Positions 7,087 through 12,831 of a stretch of DNA of 18,261 bases are shown piece by piece (positions within the stretch are counted from its first letter, which is position 1; every line of letters begins with the position of its first letter). The DNA lies in contig JALTKC010000259.1 of the NCBI GenBank assembly GCA_027076245.1, forward strand, positions 1-18,261, read 5' to 3'. A model generated the notes under the pieces. The model worked only from the letters and a program-made list of their open reading frames with translations. It had not been told where the DNA came from and made no database searches. The position numbers and the translations under genes are program-made. The DNA comes from Gammaproteobacteria bacterium (GTDB lineage: Bacteria; Pseudomonadota; Gammaproteobacteria; GRL18).

Positions 7087-9006
7087 TTATTGATTTTCAA
7101 GACCGTAAGTTTTAATTTCCTGAGTCATTTTAGCCATTAAATCTGCCAGACTCATGGCTCCAAGATCTTCACCGTCACGGGTTCGTACTGCAATGGTATT
7201 ATTCTCGATTTCCCGGTCACCCGCAACCAGTATGTAAGGTACCCGCTGCAGGGTATGTTCACGGATCTTGAAGCCGATTTTTTCATTTCTTAAATCTGCT
7301 TCCGCTCTGAAACCGGCCTCTTTTAGCTGTTTGACCACATCAGTCACATAATCGGCCTGTTTATCAGTGATCCCCATAACCACGGTCTGAACCGGAGACA
7401 GCCATAAAGGCATCTTACCGGCGTGTTCTTCAATCAGAATACCGATAAAGCGCTCCAGAGAGCCTAAAATGGCGCGGTGAATCATCACCGGCACCTGTTT
7501 TTCACCGTGCTCATCAATGTAGTGGGCATCCAGACGGCCGGGCATGGAGAAATCCACCTGTGCCGTACCGCACTGCCAGACTCGGCCGATACAGTCTTTT
7601 AGAGAAAATTCAATTTTAGGGCCGTAAAATGCCCCTTCACCCGGCTGCAGCTCCCAGTCCAGTTTTTTACTGTCCAGAGCCGCTTCCAGTGCCGCTTCCG
7701 CCCTGTCCCAGACTTCATCGGAACCCACCCGCTGTTCCGGACGGGTGGAAAGCTTGATTTGAATATTGGTAAAACCGAAATCTTTATAAACAGCAAACAG
7801 TAAGTCAATAAATTCTGAAATTTCGCTCTGGATCTGATCTTCCGTACAGAAAATATGCGCATCGTCCTGCACAAAATTTCTTACCCGCATTAAACCATGC
7901 AATGTACCGGAAGGCTCATTACGATGGCAGGAACCAAATTCTGCCATACGCAAAGGTAAATCACGGTAGGATTTCAGACCGGTATTAAAAATTTGTATAT
8001 GACAGGGGCAGTTCATTGGTTTAACCGCATAGTCCCGGTTCTCGGAATGGGTGGTAAACATCATGTCGCTGAACTTGTCCCAGTGACCGGATTTTTCCCA
8101 TAAGCTGCGGTCTACAACCTGGGGCGTACGGACTTCCTGGTAATTATTTTTAACCAGTACCTTACGTACGTATTGCTCCACTTCCTGATAGATGATCCAG
8201 CCCTTATCATGCCAGAACACCATACCCGGTGCTTCTTCCTGCATATGAAACAAATCCTGCTGCTTGCCCAGTTTGCGGTGATCCCTTTTTTCTGCTTCTT
8301 CCAGGCGATGCAGATAAGCTTTCAGATCTTTCTTGTTGGCCCAGGCGGTACCATAGATACGCTGCAGCATTTCATTATTGGAATCACCGCGCCAGTAAGC
8401 GCCGGCCAGTTTCATTAATTTAAAGGATTTAAGCTTACCGGTAGAAGGGACATGCGGGCCGCGGCACAGATCGATAAAATCACCCTGCTGGTATAGGGAT
8501 AAATCTTCATCGGCAGGAATACTTTCAATAATTTCGGCCTTGTATTCTTCGCCCATATCACGGAAGAATTTAACCGCTTTATCCCGGGATTTGACAGTAC
8601 GGATAATGGGATAATTCTGTTTGACCAGTTCAGCCATTTTTTTCTCTATGGCCGTCAGATCTTCCGGGGTAAAACTTTCTTTATAGGCAAAGTCATAATA
8701 AAAACCATCTTCAATAACCGGACCGATAGTCACCTGAGCATCGGGGAACAGTTCCTTAACGGCCTGCGCCAGCAAATGCGCTGTAGAATGACGGATAACG
8801 TCCAGACCTTCTTCATCACGGTCGGTCACAATGGCCACCTGGGCATCCCTGTCAACCACATAGGATGTATCCACCAGCTTACCGTCCACTTTACCGGCTA
8901 AAGCCGCTTTAGCAAGACCGGGACCGATATCCGCAGCGATATCATGAATTGAAACAGCTGAATCAAATTGACGAGCAGAACCATCAGGTAAGGTAACAAC
9001 AGGCAT
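7087..9006 (-). CDS. thrS: Threonyl-tRNA synthetase
   Basis: ThrRS charges tRNA-Thr and hydrolyses Ser-tRNA-Thr. The 639 residues are close to the 642 of E. coli. In order: the TGS domain (1-62, starting MPVVTLPDGSARQFDSAVS); the editing domain with H73 and H77 in HSTAHLLAQAV and the CRGPHVPSTG segment near 182; the class II catalytic core with the zinc cysteine in MNCPCHIQIF, motif 2 FGSCHRNEPSGTLHGLMRVR and FVQDDAHIF, and motif 3 VMIHRAILGSLERFIGILIE; and the C-terminal anticodon domain (PLWLSPVQTVVMGI to the end). An in-frame GTG 75 bases upstream would add 25 residues not found in the family and overlaps a TATAAT, so I chose the ATG before PVVTLPDG. Its ribosome site is weak. The gene heads the translation block. 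Confidence 0.97.
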   Translation of the reverse strand: MPVVTLPDGSARQFDSAVSIHDIAADIGPGLAKAALAGKVDGKLVDTSYVVDRDAQVAIVTDRDEEGLDVIRHSTAHLLAQAVKELFPDAQVTIGPVIEDGFYYDFAYKESFTPEDLTAIEKKMAELVKQNYPIIRTVKSRDKAVKFFRDMGEEYKAEIIESIPADEDLSLYQQGDFIDLCRGPHVPSTGKLKSFKLMKLAGAYWRGDSNNEMLQRIYGTAWANKKDLKAYLHRLEEAEKRDHRKLGKQQDLFHMQEEAPGMVFWHDKGWIIYQEVEQYVRKVLVKNNYQEVRTPQVVDRSLWEKSGHWDKFSDMMFTTHSENRDYAVKPMNCPCHIQIFNTGLKSYRDLPLRMAEFGSCHRNEPSGTLHGLMRVRNFVQDDAHIFCTEDQIQSEISEFIDLLFAVYKDFGFTNIQIKLSTRPEQRVGSDEVWDRAEAALEAALDSKKLDWELQPGEGAFYGPKIEFSLKDCIGRVWQCGTAQVDFSMPGRLDAHYIDEHGEKQVPVMIHRAILGSLERFIGILIEEHAGKMPLWLSPVQTVVMGITDKQADYVTDVVKQLKEAGFRAEADLRNEKIGFKIREHTLQRVPYILVAGDREIENNTIAVRTRDGEDLGAMSLADLMAKMTQEIKTYGLENQ

Positions 9007-9069
9007 TTTATAAACCAACCAGTATTTAGAATGAATAATATTAAAATTTTGAGCTAACGAAAACAGCGC

Positions 9070-9098
9070 ATTATAACTCACTCAATGAACGTCTGAAA
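9070..9098 (-). promoter_or_regulatory. Possible thrS promoter
   Basis: A perfect TATAAT lies on the minus strand at 9070-9075. The hexamer 17 bases upstream (TTTCAG, 9093-9098) is a poor -35 match. Its position gives a leader of about 55-60 bases before the thrS ATG. Confidence 0.4.
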
Positions 9099-9316
9099 GA
9101 CCGGCAAGTCTAAATATACAGGCCTTATACAAGTAAAAGTGCAACTTACAGCAAAAAATCACCTTTCTTACAGAAAGTTTAGGTAATTTCCTACAATTGC
9201 AGGTTACAGAGATGCTTATAATGAAAAAATAATCCTAAATAAATTAAAAAAGGACTAAGCAGGAATATTTGCTGAAATTGAGATATTTATTGTGAAACAA
9301 GATGTGCACATAATTT

Positions 9317-9520
9317 ATGGATAGCAATAGCCAGTTATCCGATCGGCTCCTGCACGAAATTATGCAACTGGAGCATGAAATCGACAAAATCATGGCGCTT
9401 AACGGCAACCGTGAGGATATTGTTGTCCGTAAATACCGCAGTTTTATCCTGGCCAAACAGAAAAAGTTAAAAAAGCTGAATAATAACTATCCTTCTTTAA
9501 AGGACTATTTTAATAACTAG
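9317..9520 (+). CDS. Small coiled-coil hypothetical protein
   Basis: This is a 67-residue charged protein with no signal peptide or membrane segment. Residues 8-55 are predicted by eye to be two amphipathic helices (LLHEIMQLEHEIDKIMALNG, then KYRSFILAKQKKLKKLNNN), the pattern of a short antiparallel coiled coil. It recalls the shape of DUF465/YdcH-like proteins, but I cannot show homology. The start is fixed by a stop codon 6 bases upstream. No clear Shine-Dalgarno is visible. A TATAAT at 9217-9222 could belong to its promoter, though a good -35 is lacking. It faces pfkA. The 235 bases between it and thrS hold only these promoter-like boxes and small hairpins. It may be a real small gene, but evidence is limited to composition and helix periodicity. 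Confidence 0.55.
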   Translation: MDSNSQLSDRLLHEIMQLEHEIDKIMALNGNREDIVVRKYRSFILAKQKKLKKLNNNYPSLKDYFNN

Positions 9521-9552
9521 TCTCTACCCGTTTATTAATAAAGCATGTTAAA

Positions 9553-9587
9553 CCTGGGAGTGCGGGCAGGATACCCGCGCTCCCAGG
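9553..9587 (-). terminator. Strong hairpin terminator between pfkA and the small ORF
   Basis: A 14-pair stem (CCTGGGAGTGCGGG with CCCGCGCTCCCAGG, one G-T wobble) with a 7-base loop starts 3 bases past the pfkA stop. On the minus strand it is followed by TTTAACATGCTTTATT, a modest T-run. On the plus strand there is none. It therefore mainly serves pfkA and may only slow or stabilise the convergent transcript. Confidence 0.7.
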
Positions 9588-9590
9588 AAG

Positions 9591-10643
9591 CTAATCGCCC
9601 AAACAAATCCCTAAACTTCTCAGGCTTTCCAATATTGGATGGTCATTTGGAATAATGCGACGATTCCCGGCAATATCTTCCAGTGGAACCGGTACCGCAT
9701 AACCGCCCCGCTCAGCCACCATCACACCAGACTGCCCCTGAGCAATCAGATCCACAGCTTTGGTACCCAGCTTGGTGGCCAGAATTCTGTCGGCGGCTGA
9801 TGGACTGCCGCCGCGCATAACATGCCCCAGACTGGTCAGCCGGGTTTCCAGGCCGCTTAATTCCTGTAATCGATGAGTCAGGTGAACCGCAGCACTGTCT
9901 TCACCGTCCTCTGGCATTTCACTTTCATCTTTTGGGCGGGCACCTTCGGCAACAGCAACTATAGAAAAACGCTTGCCTTTGCGGTTACGTTTAATCAGGG
10001 CATCTTTTATAACATTAATATCATAAGGAATTTCCGGTATCACCACCACATCGGCACCGCCGGCCAGTCCGGAGGCCGCAGTCAGCCAGCCGGTATTATG
10101 CCCCATAATTTCCACCACCATCACCCGATGGTGGCTGGAAGCGGTAGAGTGCAGGCGGTCAATCGCTTCGGTGGCAATTTCCACTGCGGTATCATAACCA
10201 AAACAGGCATCGGTACCCCAGACATCGTTATCAATCGTCTTGGGCAGAGTAATAATGTTCATACTGGTTTTTTTCAGCAGGCGCAAAGCATTTTTCTGCG
10301 TCCCGCCACCGCCGATGCAGACCAGTGCATCCAGATGCAGTTTATGATAGTTGTCTTCTGCCTGAGCAATGGTATCCACTACTTTGTCGCCAATGGACAT
10401 TTTATGGGGTTTATCCCGGCTGGTACCCAGAATGGTGCCGCCAAAGGTCAGAATGCCTGACAGACTGTCATCCCCCAGACGTTCATAACGATTCTCCGCA
10501 AGGCCTCTGAAACCATCCAGAAAGCCGATAACCTCCATGCCATATTGTTTAATCGCCGATTTTGCCACACCACGAATGGCCGCATTCAGGCCCTGACAGT
10601 CACCTCCGGCAGTCAAAATACCAATGGACTTAGAATCACTCAT
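9591..10643 (-). CDS. pfkA: 6-phosphofructokinase (mixed ATP/PPi-type clade)
   Basis: This enzyme phosphorylates fructose 6-phosphate to fructose 1,6-bisphosphate in glycolysis. The 350 residues cover one PFK domain: the donor-binding GGDCQGLNAAIRG near 13-25, LGTSRDKP with R76, the donor loop GGGGT at 111-115, the catalytic PKTIDNDVWGTD with D138, the sugar-binding VVEIMGHNTGW at 177-186, PEIPYDI, and GHVMRGGSPSAADRI. In E. coli numbering, position 104 is Gly (ATP-like) while 124 is Lys (K135 here, usual in PPi-dependent and mixed clades), so the phosphoryl donor cannot be settled by eye. Position 103, Asp in E. coli and tied to Mg2+, is Gly here. The E. coli type effector site is not recognisable. 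The gene stands alone between two terminators, with AGG 7 bases before the ATG. Confidence 0.9.
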   Translation of the reverse strand: MSDSKSIGILTAGGDCQGLNAAIRGVAKSAIKQYGMEVIGFLDGFRGLAENRYERLGDDSLSGILTFGGTILGTSRDKPHKMSIGDKVVDTIAQAEDNYHKLHLDALVCIGGGGTQKNALRLLKKTSMNIITLPKTIDNDVWGTDACFGYDTAVEIATEAIDRLHSTASSHHRVMVVEIMGHNTGWLTAASGLAGGADVVVIPEIPYDINVIKDALIKRNRKGKRFSIVAVAEGARPKDESEMPEDGEDSAAVHLTHRLQELSGLETRLTSLGHVMRGGSPSAADRILATKLGTKAVDLIAQGQSGVMVAERGGYAVPVPLEDIAGNRRIIPNDHPILESLRSLGICLGD

Positions 10644-10710
10644 ACTAATACCTGTTATTGTTATTAATTACTGAATACGACTATAGTAAAATTATTATCA
10701 CAAATAAAAT

Positions 10711-10736
10711 AAAAAAAGCAGCTAATCACTACTTTT
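10711..10736 (-). terminator. Rho-independent terminator after the HxxxH protein gene
   Basis: On the minus strand AAAAGTAG, a 7-base loop and CTGCTTTT form an 8-pair stem (one G-T pair), followed by a T-rich run. It lies 12 bases past the stop of the gene at 10749-11561 and upstream of pfkA, so the two are probably transcribed separately. Confidence 0.6.
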
Positions 10737-10748
10737 CTTGATCTGGAT

Positions 10749-11561
10749 TCAGTTTTTCATGTCGGCACTGCTCAAAGCGGTAGCTGTATGAAAAGCCCGC
10801 AAACGCTGCAGCTCATCTGTGCGTTTCTGCACATCTTTATAAGCCCGTTTAAAATAACCGCGCAGGGATTTCTTGATATGAGGGGTTACATCCTTAAGCG
10901 GAATATTCTTAAGAACCGCAAAAATAGCCAGAGCATAACTAATATCATATTGTGACAGAAAGGACTGGCGCTGAACCTTCTGCGGCTGACAACTGCCGCA
11001 GGTGATATTACGGTATTCAAAGGCACTATTGGCAAACATCAGTCCAAAGCCCATAAACACTGCCAGCACTTCGGTAATATGCGGCCAGTTATCTTCTCCG
11101 CCCGGCGGCAGATTGTGCGCCATTGAACCCAGGTAATGTGCCAGGGTGTGAGCAAAAGAAGCAATAATAACTTCTGGATTGGTCACCTGGCGAGGGTCAT
11201 ATAAAATAGCCAGGCTTTCAGCCTCATTCTTGCTATCAGCAATACGCCCTTCCATCGTTCTTAAAGAAGAACCCTGTATGGTTAACTGAGCCTGTTGAGT
11301 CAGACAGGTCTGATCCGTACTTAAACGGCAGGGCCAGTGTTTTAAACCAGCATATTCCCTGACCTTGTCAAAAATAATCTGCGCCATTTCATCTGCACTG
11401 GATGCCGTACCCGGAAAATACTGGTTGGAAGGGATAACCAGAATACTGTCTTCAAAGAACAGTCTGGCATCAAAATTCTCTAGTGCCCAGGCATAGACGT
11501 CAAATAACCACTGTACCGATTCTTCATCCAGTACCGGGGCTGTTTTTAAAAAACCTAAAAT
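10749..11561 (-). CDS. Conserved-looking protein with Glu-less HxxxH motif, ATT start
   Basis: I do not recognise a named family. The reading frame is open from a TGA at 11574-11576 through 270 codons. The first ATG (11385-11387) lies 58 codons inside it, and the skipped part is protein-like (VLDEESVQWLFDVYAWALEN, then FFEDSILVIPSNQYFPG). The start is therefore taken as ATT at 11559-11561, 8 bases after AGGAG. Residues 134-145 read ASFAHTLAHYLG. This is a helix with two His spaced as in zinc metalloproteases, but Thr stands in the place of the catalytic Glu. It is followed by GGEDNWPHITEVLAVFMGFGLMFANSAF, where an acidic residue could be a third ligand. A CGSC pair follows at 188-191. There is no signal peptide and no clear membrane segment. 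Function is unknown; a metal-binding but non-proteolytic role is inference. It is divergent from the secreted protein gene at 11728. Confidence 0.75.
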   Translation of the reverse strand: MLGFLKTAPVLDEESVQWLFDVYAWALENFDARLFFEDSILVIPSNQYFPGTASSADEMAQIIFDKVREYAGLKHWPCRLSTDQTCLTQQAQLTIQGSSLRTMEGRIADSKNEAESLAILYDPRQVTNPEVIIASFAHTLAHYLGSMAHNLPPGGEDNWPHITEVLAVFMGFGLMFANSAFEYRNITCGSCQPQKVQRQSFLSQYDISYALAIFAVLKNIPLKDVTPHIKKSLRGYFKRAYKDVQKRTDELQRLRAFHTATALSSADMKN

Positions 11562-11574
11562 AAGCCTTTCTCCT
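11559..11574 (-). promoter_or_regulatory. Shine-Dalgarno with ATT start codon
   Basis: On the minus strand AGGAG (11570-11574) is followed by 8 bases and then ATT TTA GGT TTT. No ATG, GTG or TTG occurs between the in-frame stop just upstream and codon 15. The geometry copies that of infC in this window (AGGAG, 8 bases, ATC), suggesting that this gene too is sensitive to IF3. Confidence 0.6.
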
Positions 11575-11658
11575 CATACATAAGTATTTTCTTTTCCAAC
11601 TATTCTACCCCCAGAACTTATACTTAAAAATATATTTTAGTATATTAGCAAATAATAA

Positions 11659-11687
11659 TGGATAGATTTACAAATAAGGACTATACT
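11659..11687 (+). promoter_or_regulatory. Promoter of the Pro/Trp-rich secreted protein gene
   Basis: TGGATA (11659-11664, four of six) and TATACT (11682-11687, five of six) are 17 bases apart. AT-rich DNA lies upstream. The predicted start near 11694 leaves about 34 bases of leader with AAGGAG before the ATG at 11728. The earlier in-frame ATG at 11704 has no ribosome site. Confidence 0.5.
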
Positions 11688-11727
11688 ATATGGATTATTA
11701 TAAATGAGCAGAAGTAAGGAGAAAACA

Positions 11728-12786
11728 ATGCTCTTCCAAAACCGTAAATTAATTATGACTGCCGGCACAGTTCCAACTTTTCTGGCTGTTGTCGGGTTTA
11801 GTCTGGGGGGAGCCCATGCCAGTGAGACTACGCTCAATACTGATACTGTCAATTTCCAGGGCCAGGAATACCGTTATCCGCCTGCCGAAGCATTTAATAG
11901 ACCAGTAAGCCGCCCCAGAACGGCTGTTACCAGCCCGGGCACACCTGCTAACCGGACTCCAGTCCAACCAGTCAGGCATCCGATGGCCGGCAATTATAAC
12001 AAGCCCCAGTATAACAATGTCCCATATAATAAGGCTCGGCCTTATCCAAATAATATCAGACCTTATTCAGCCAGACCACCTGTAAATCGACCTGTACCTT
12101 ATGGCAGACCCGGATCAGTAGCCGGACCCCGTCCTGTTGTTGGGCCTGGCGTCAGACCTGGGGCTATGCCTCCTCCTTATGCCAGAAATGGTGTACCTTA
12201 TACCAGAAACGGTGTACCGGCAGTACCACAGACAAGGCCGGGATATATACCTCCACCGCCTCGCCCTGCAGGAGCACCGCCATTAAATCCACCTTTTGCG
12301 GGTCCGGGCAACCAGTCAGCACCCAGTAATTCAGCCGTCGTTATTCGTGATCCTGACATCCCGAAAGAATACGCCAAAAACCCGTATATTAATGGTACCT
12401 ATACCAGTAAGCCACCACCACCGGTTAACAATCCAAATGCAGGTCGTCGTGGCGGCAGCGGCCCCTTTAAAAACATGGGCTTTGGACCCTTTAACGGCAA
12501 TGATGCCCCCTGGGAAACCTGGCCTTTTGGCTCCAAAGACAGTTTCTGGAGCCGAAAGGAATTTCCATTTAAACAGCAAAATCCCAGTGACTGGTTTAAC
12601 CCCGGCGATCCTAAAGAAGGCCTGGCTATTATGTGGGATGACTTAATTGCTGCACCTGACGATATAGGTACGATGCCCGGCGGCTGGAATATTCCTTCAG
12701 TACGCGTGCCAAACCCCGTGGATCTTGAAGATCAGCTGGAAAAAGCCAGTAAGGAAGTGCCTGATTTAATTCGTGTTTATCAATAA
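11728..12786 (+). CDS. Secreted Pro/Asn-rich protein with Trp-rich C-terminal domain
   Basis: I do not recognise this family. The ATG at 11728 has AAGGAG 6 bases upstream. An in-frame ATG 24 bases earlier spans that site and is rejected. The 352-residue protein opens with a Sec signal peptide (MLFQNRKLIMTAGTVPTFLA, then VVGFSLGGAHA, probable cut before SETT). Residues about 50-215 are low complexity: Pro, Asn, Tyr, Arg and Gly, with NKP/NxPY/RPxP patterns and a tandem RNGVPYTRNGVP. The last 110 residues look folded: GPFNGNDAPWETWPFGSKD, SFWSRKEFPF, PSDWFNPGDPKEGLAIMWDD, PGGWNIPSV and the helix EDQLEKASKEVPDLIRVY. No cysteine occurs. It is probably periplasmic or envelope-associated. Sulfur-globule or cell-surface matrix proteins share such composition, but that link is speculative. 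rapA follows 44 bases later on the same strand. Confidence 0.8.
   Translation: MLFQNRKLIMTAGTVPTFLAVVGFSLGGAHASETTLNTDTVNFQGQEYRYPPAEAFNRPVSRPRTAVTSPGTPANRTPVQPVRHPMAGNYNKPQYNNVPYNKARPYPNNIRPYSARPPVNRPVPYGRPGSVAGPRPVVGPGVRPGAMPPPYARNGVPYTRNGVPAVPQTRPGYIPPPPRPAGAPPLNPPFAGPGNQSAPSNSAVVIRDPDIPKEYAKNPYINGTYTSKPPPPVNNPNAGRRGGSGPFKNMGFGPFNGNDAPWETWPFGSKDSFWSRKEFPFKQQNPSDWFNPGDPKEGLAIMWDDLIAAPDDIGTMPGGWNIPSVRVPNPVDLEDQLEKASKEVPDLIRVYQ
12175..12216 (+). repeat. 21-base tandem repeat inside the Pro-rich region
   Basis: Two copies of a 21-base unit (12175-12195 and 12196-12216, two mismatches) encode the repeated PYxRNGV motif. This is a recent in-frame duplication within the low-complexity part of the secreted protein. 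Confidence 0.8.
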
Positions 12787-12790
12787 TTAC

Positions 12791-12831
12791 AGGGTTTAGG
12801 TATAAGGTTTTAGGGGCAAGGTTTTAGCGGG
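12791..12831 (+). repeat. G-rich tandem repeat upstream of rapA
   Basis: Three adjacent units read AGGGTTTAGGTAT, AAGGTTTTAGGGGC and AAGGTTTTAGCGGG (13, 14 and 14 bases). The last one runs into the GTG start of rapA. The array fills almost the whole spacer between the secreted-protein gene and rapA and supplies the only Shine-Dalgarno-like sequence for rapA (AAGG). The closely spaced G runs could form a two-layer quadruplex. Confidence 0.7.

Noticed and set aside
6955..7140. Plus-strand frame of 61 codons in the thrS-infC spacer
   Set aside because: It crosses the inverted repeats and the end of thrS, lacks a ribosome site and looks like chance.
9007..9081. 25-residue N-terminal extension of thrS from a GTG
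   Set aside because: The family starts at MPVVTLPDG-like sequence. The GTG lacks a ribosome site, and the stretch overlaps a probable -10 box.
9553..9587. Strong hairpin as a CRISPR repeat or attachment site
   Set aside because: It occurs once, directly behind pfkA between convergent genes, which fits a terminator. No further copies or integrase are present.
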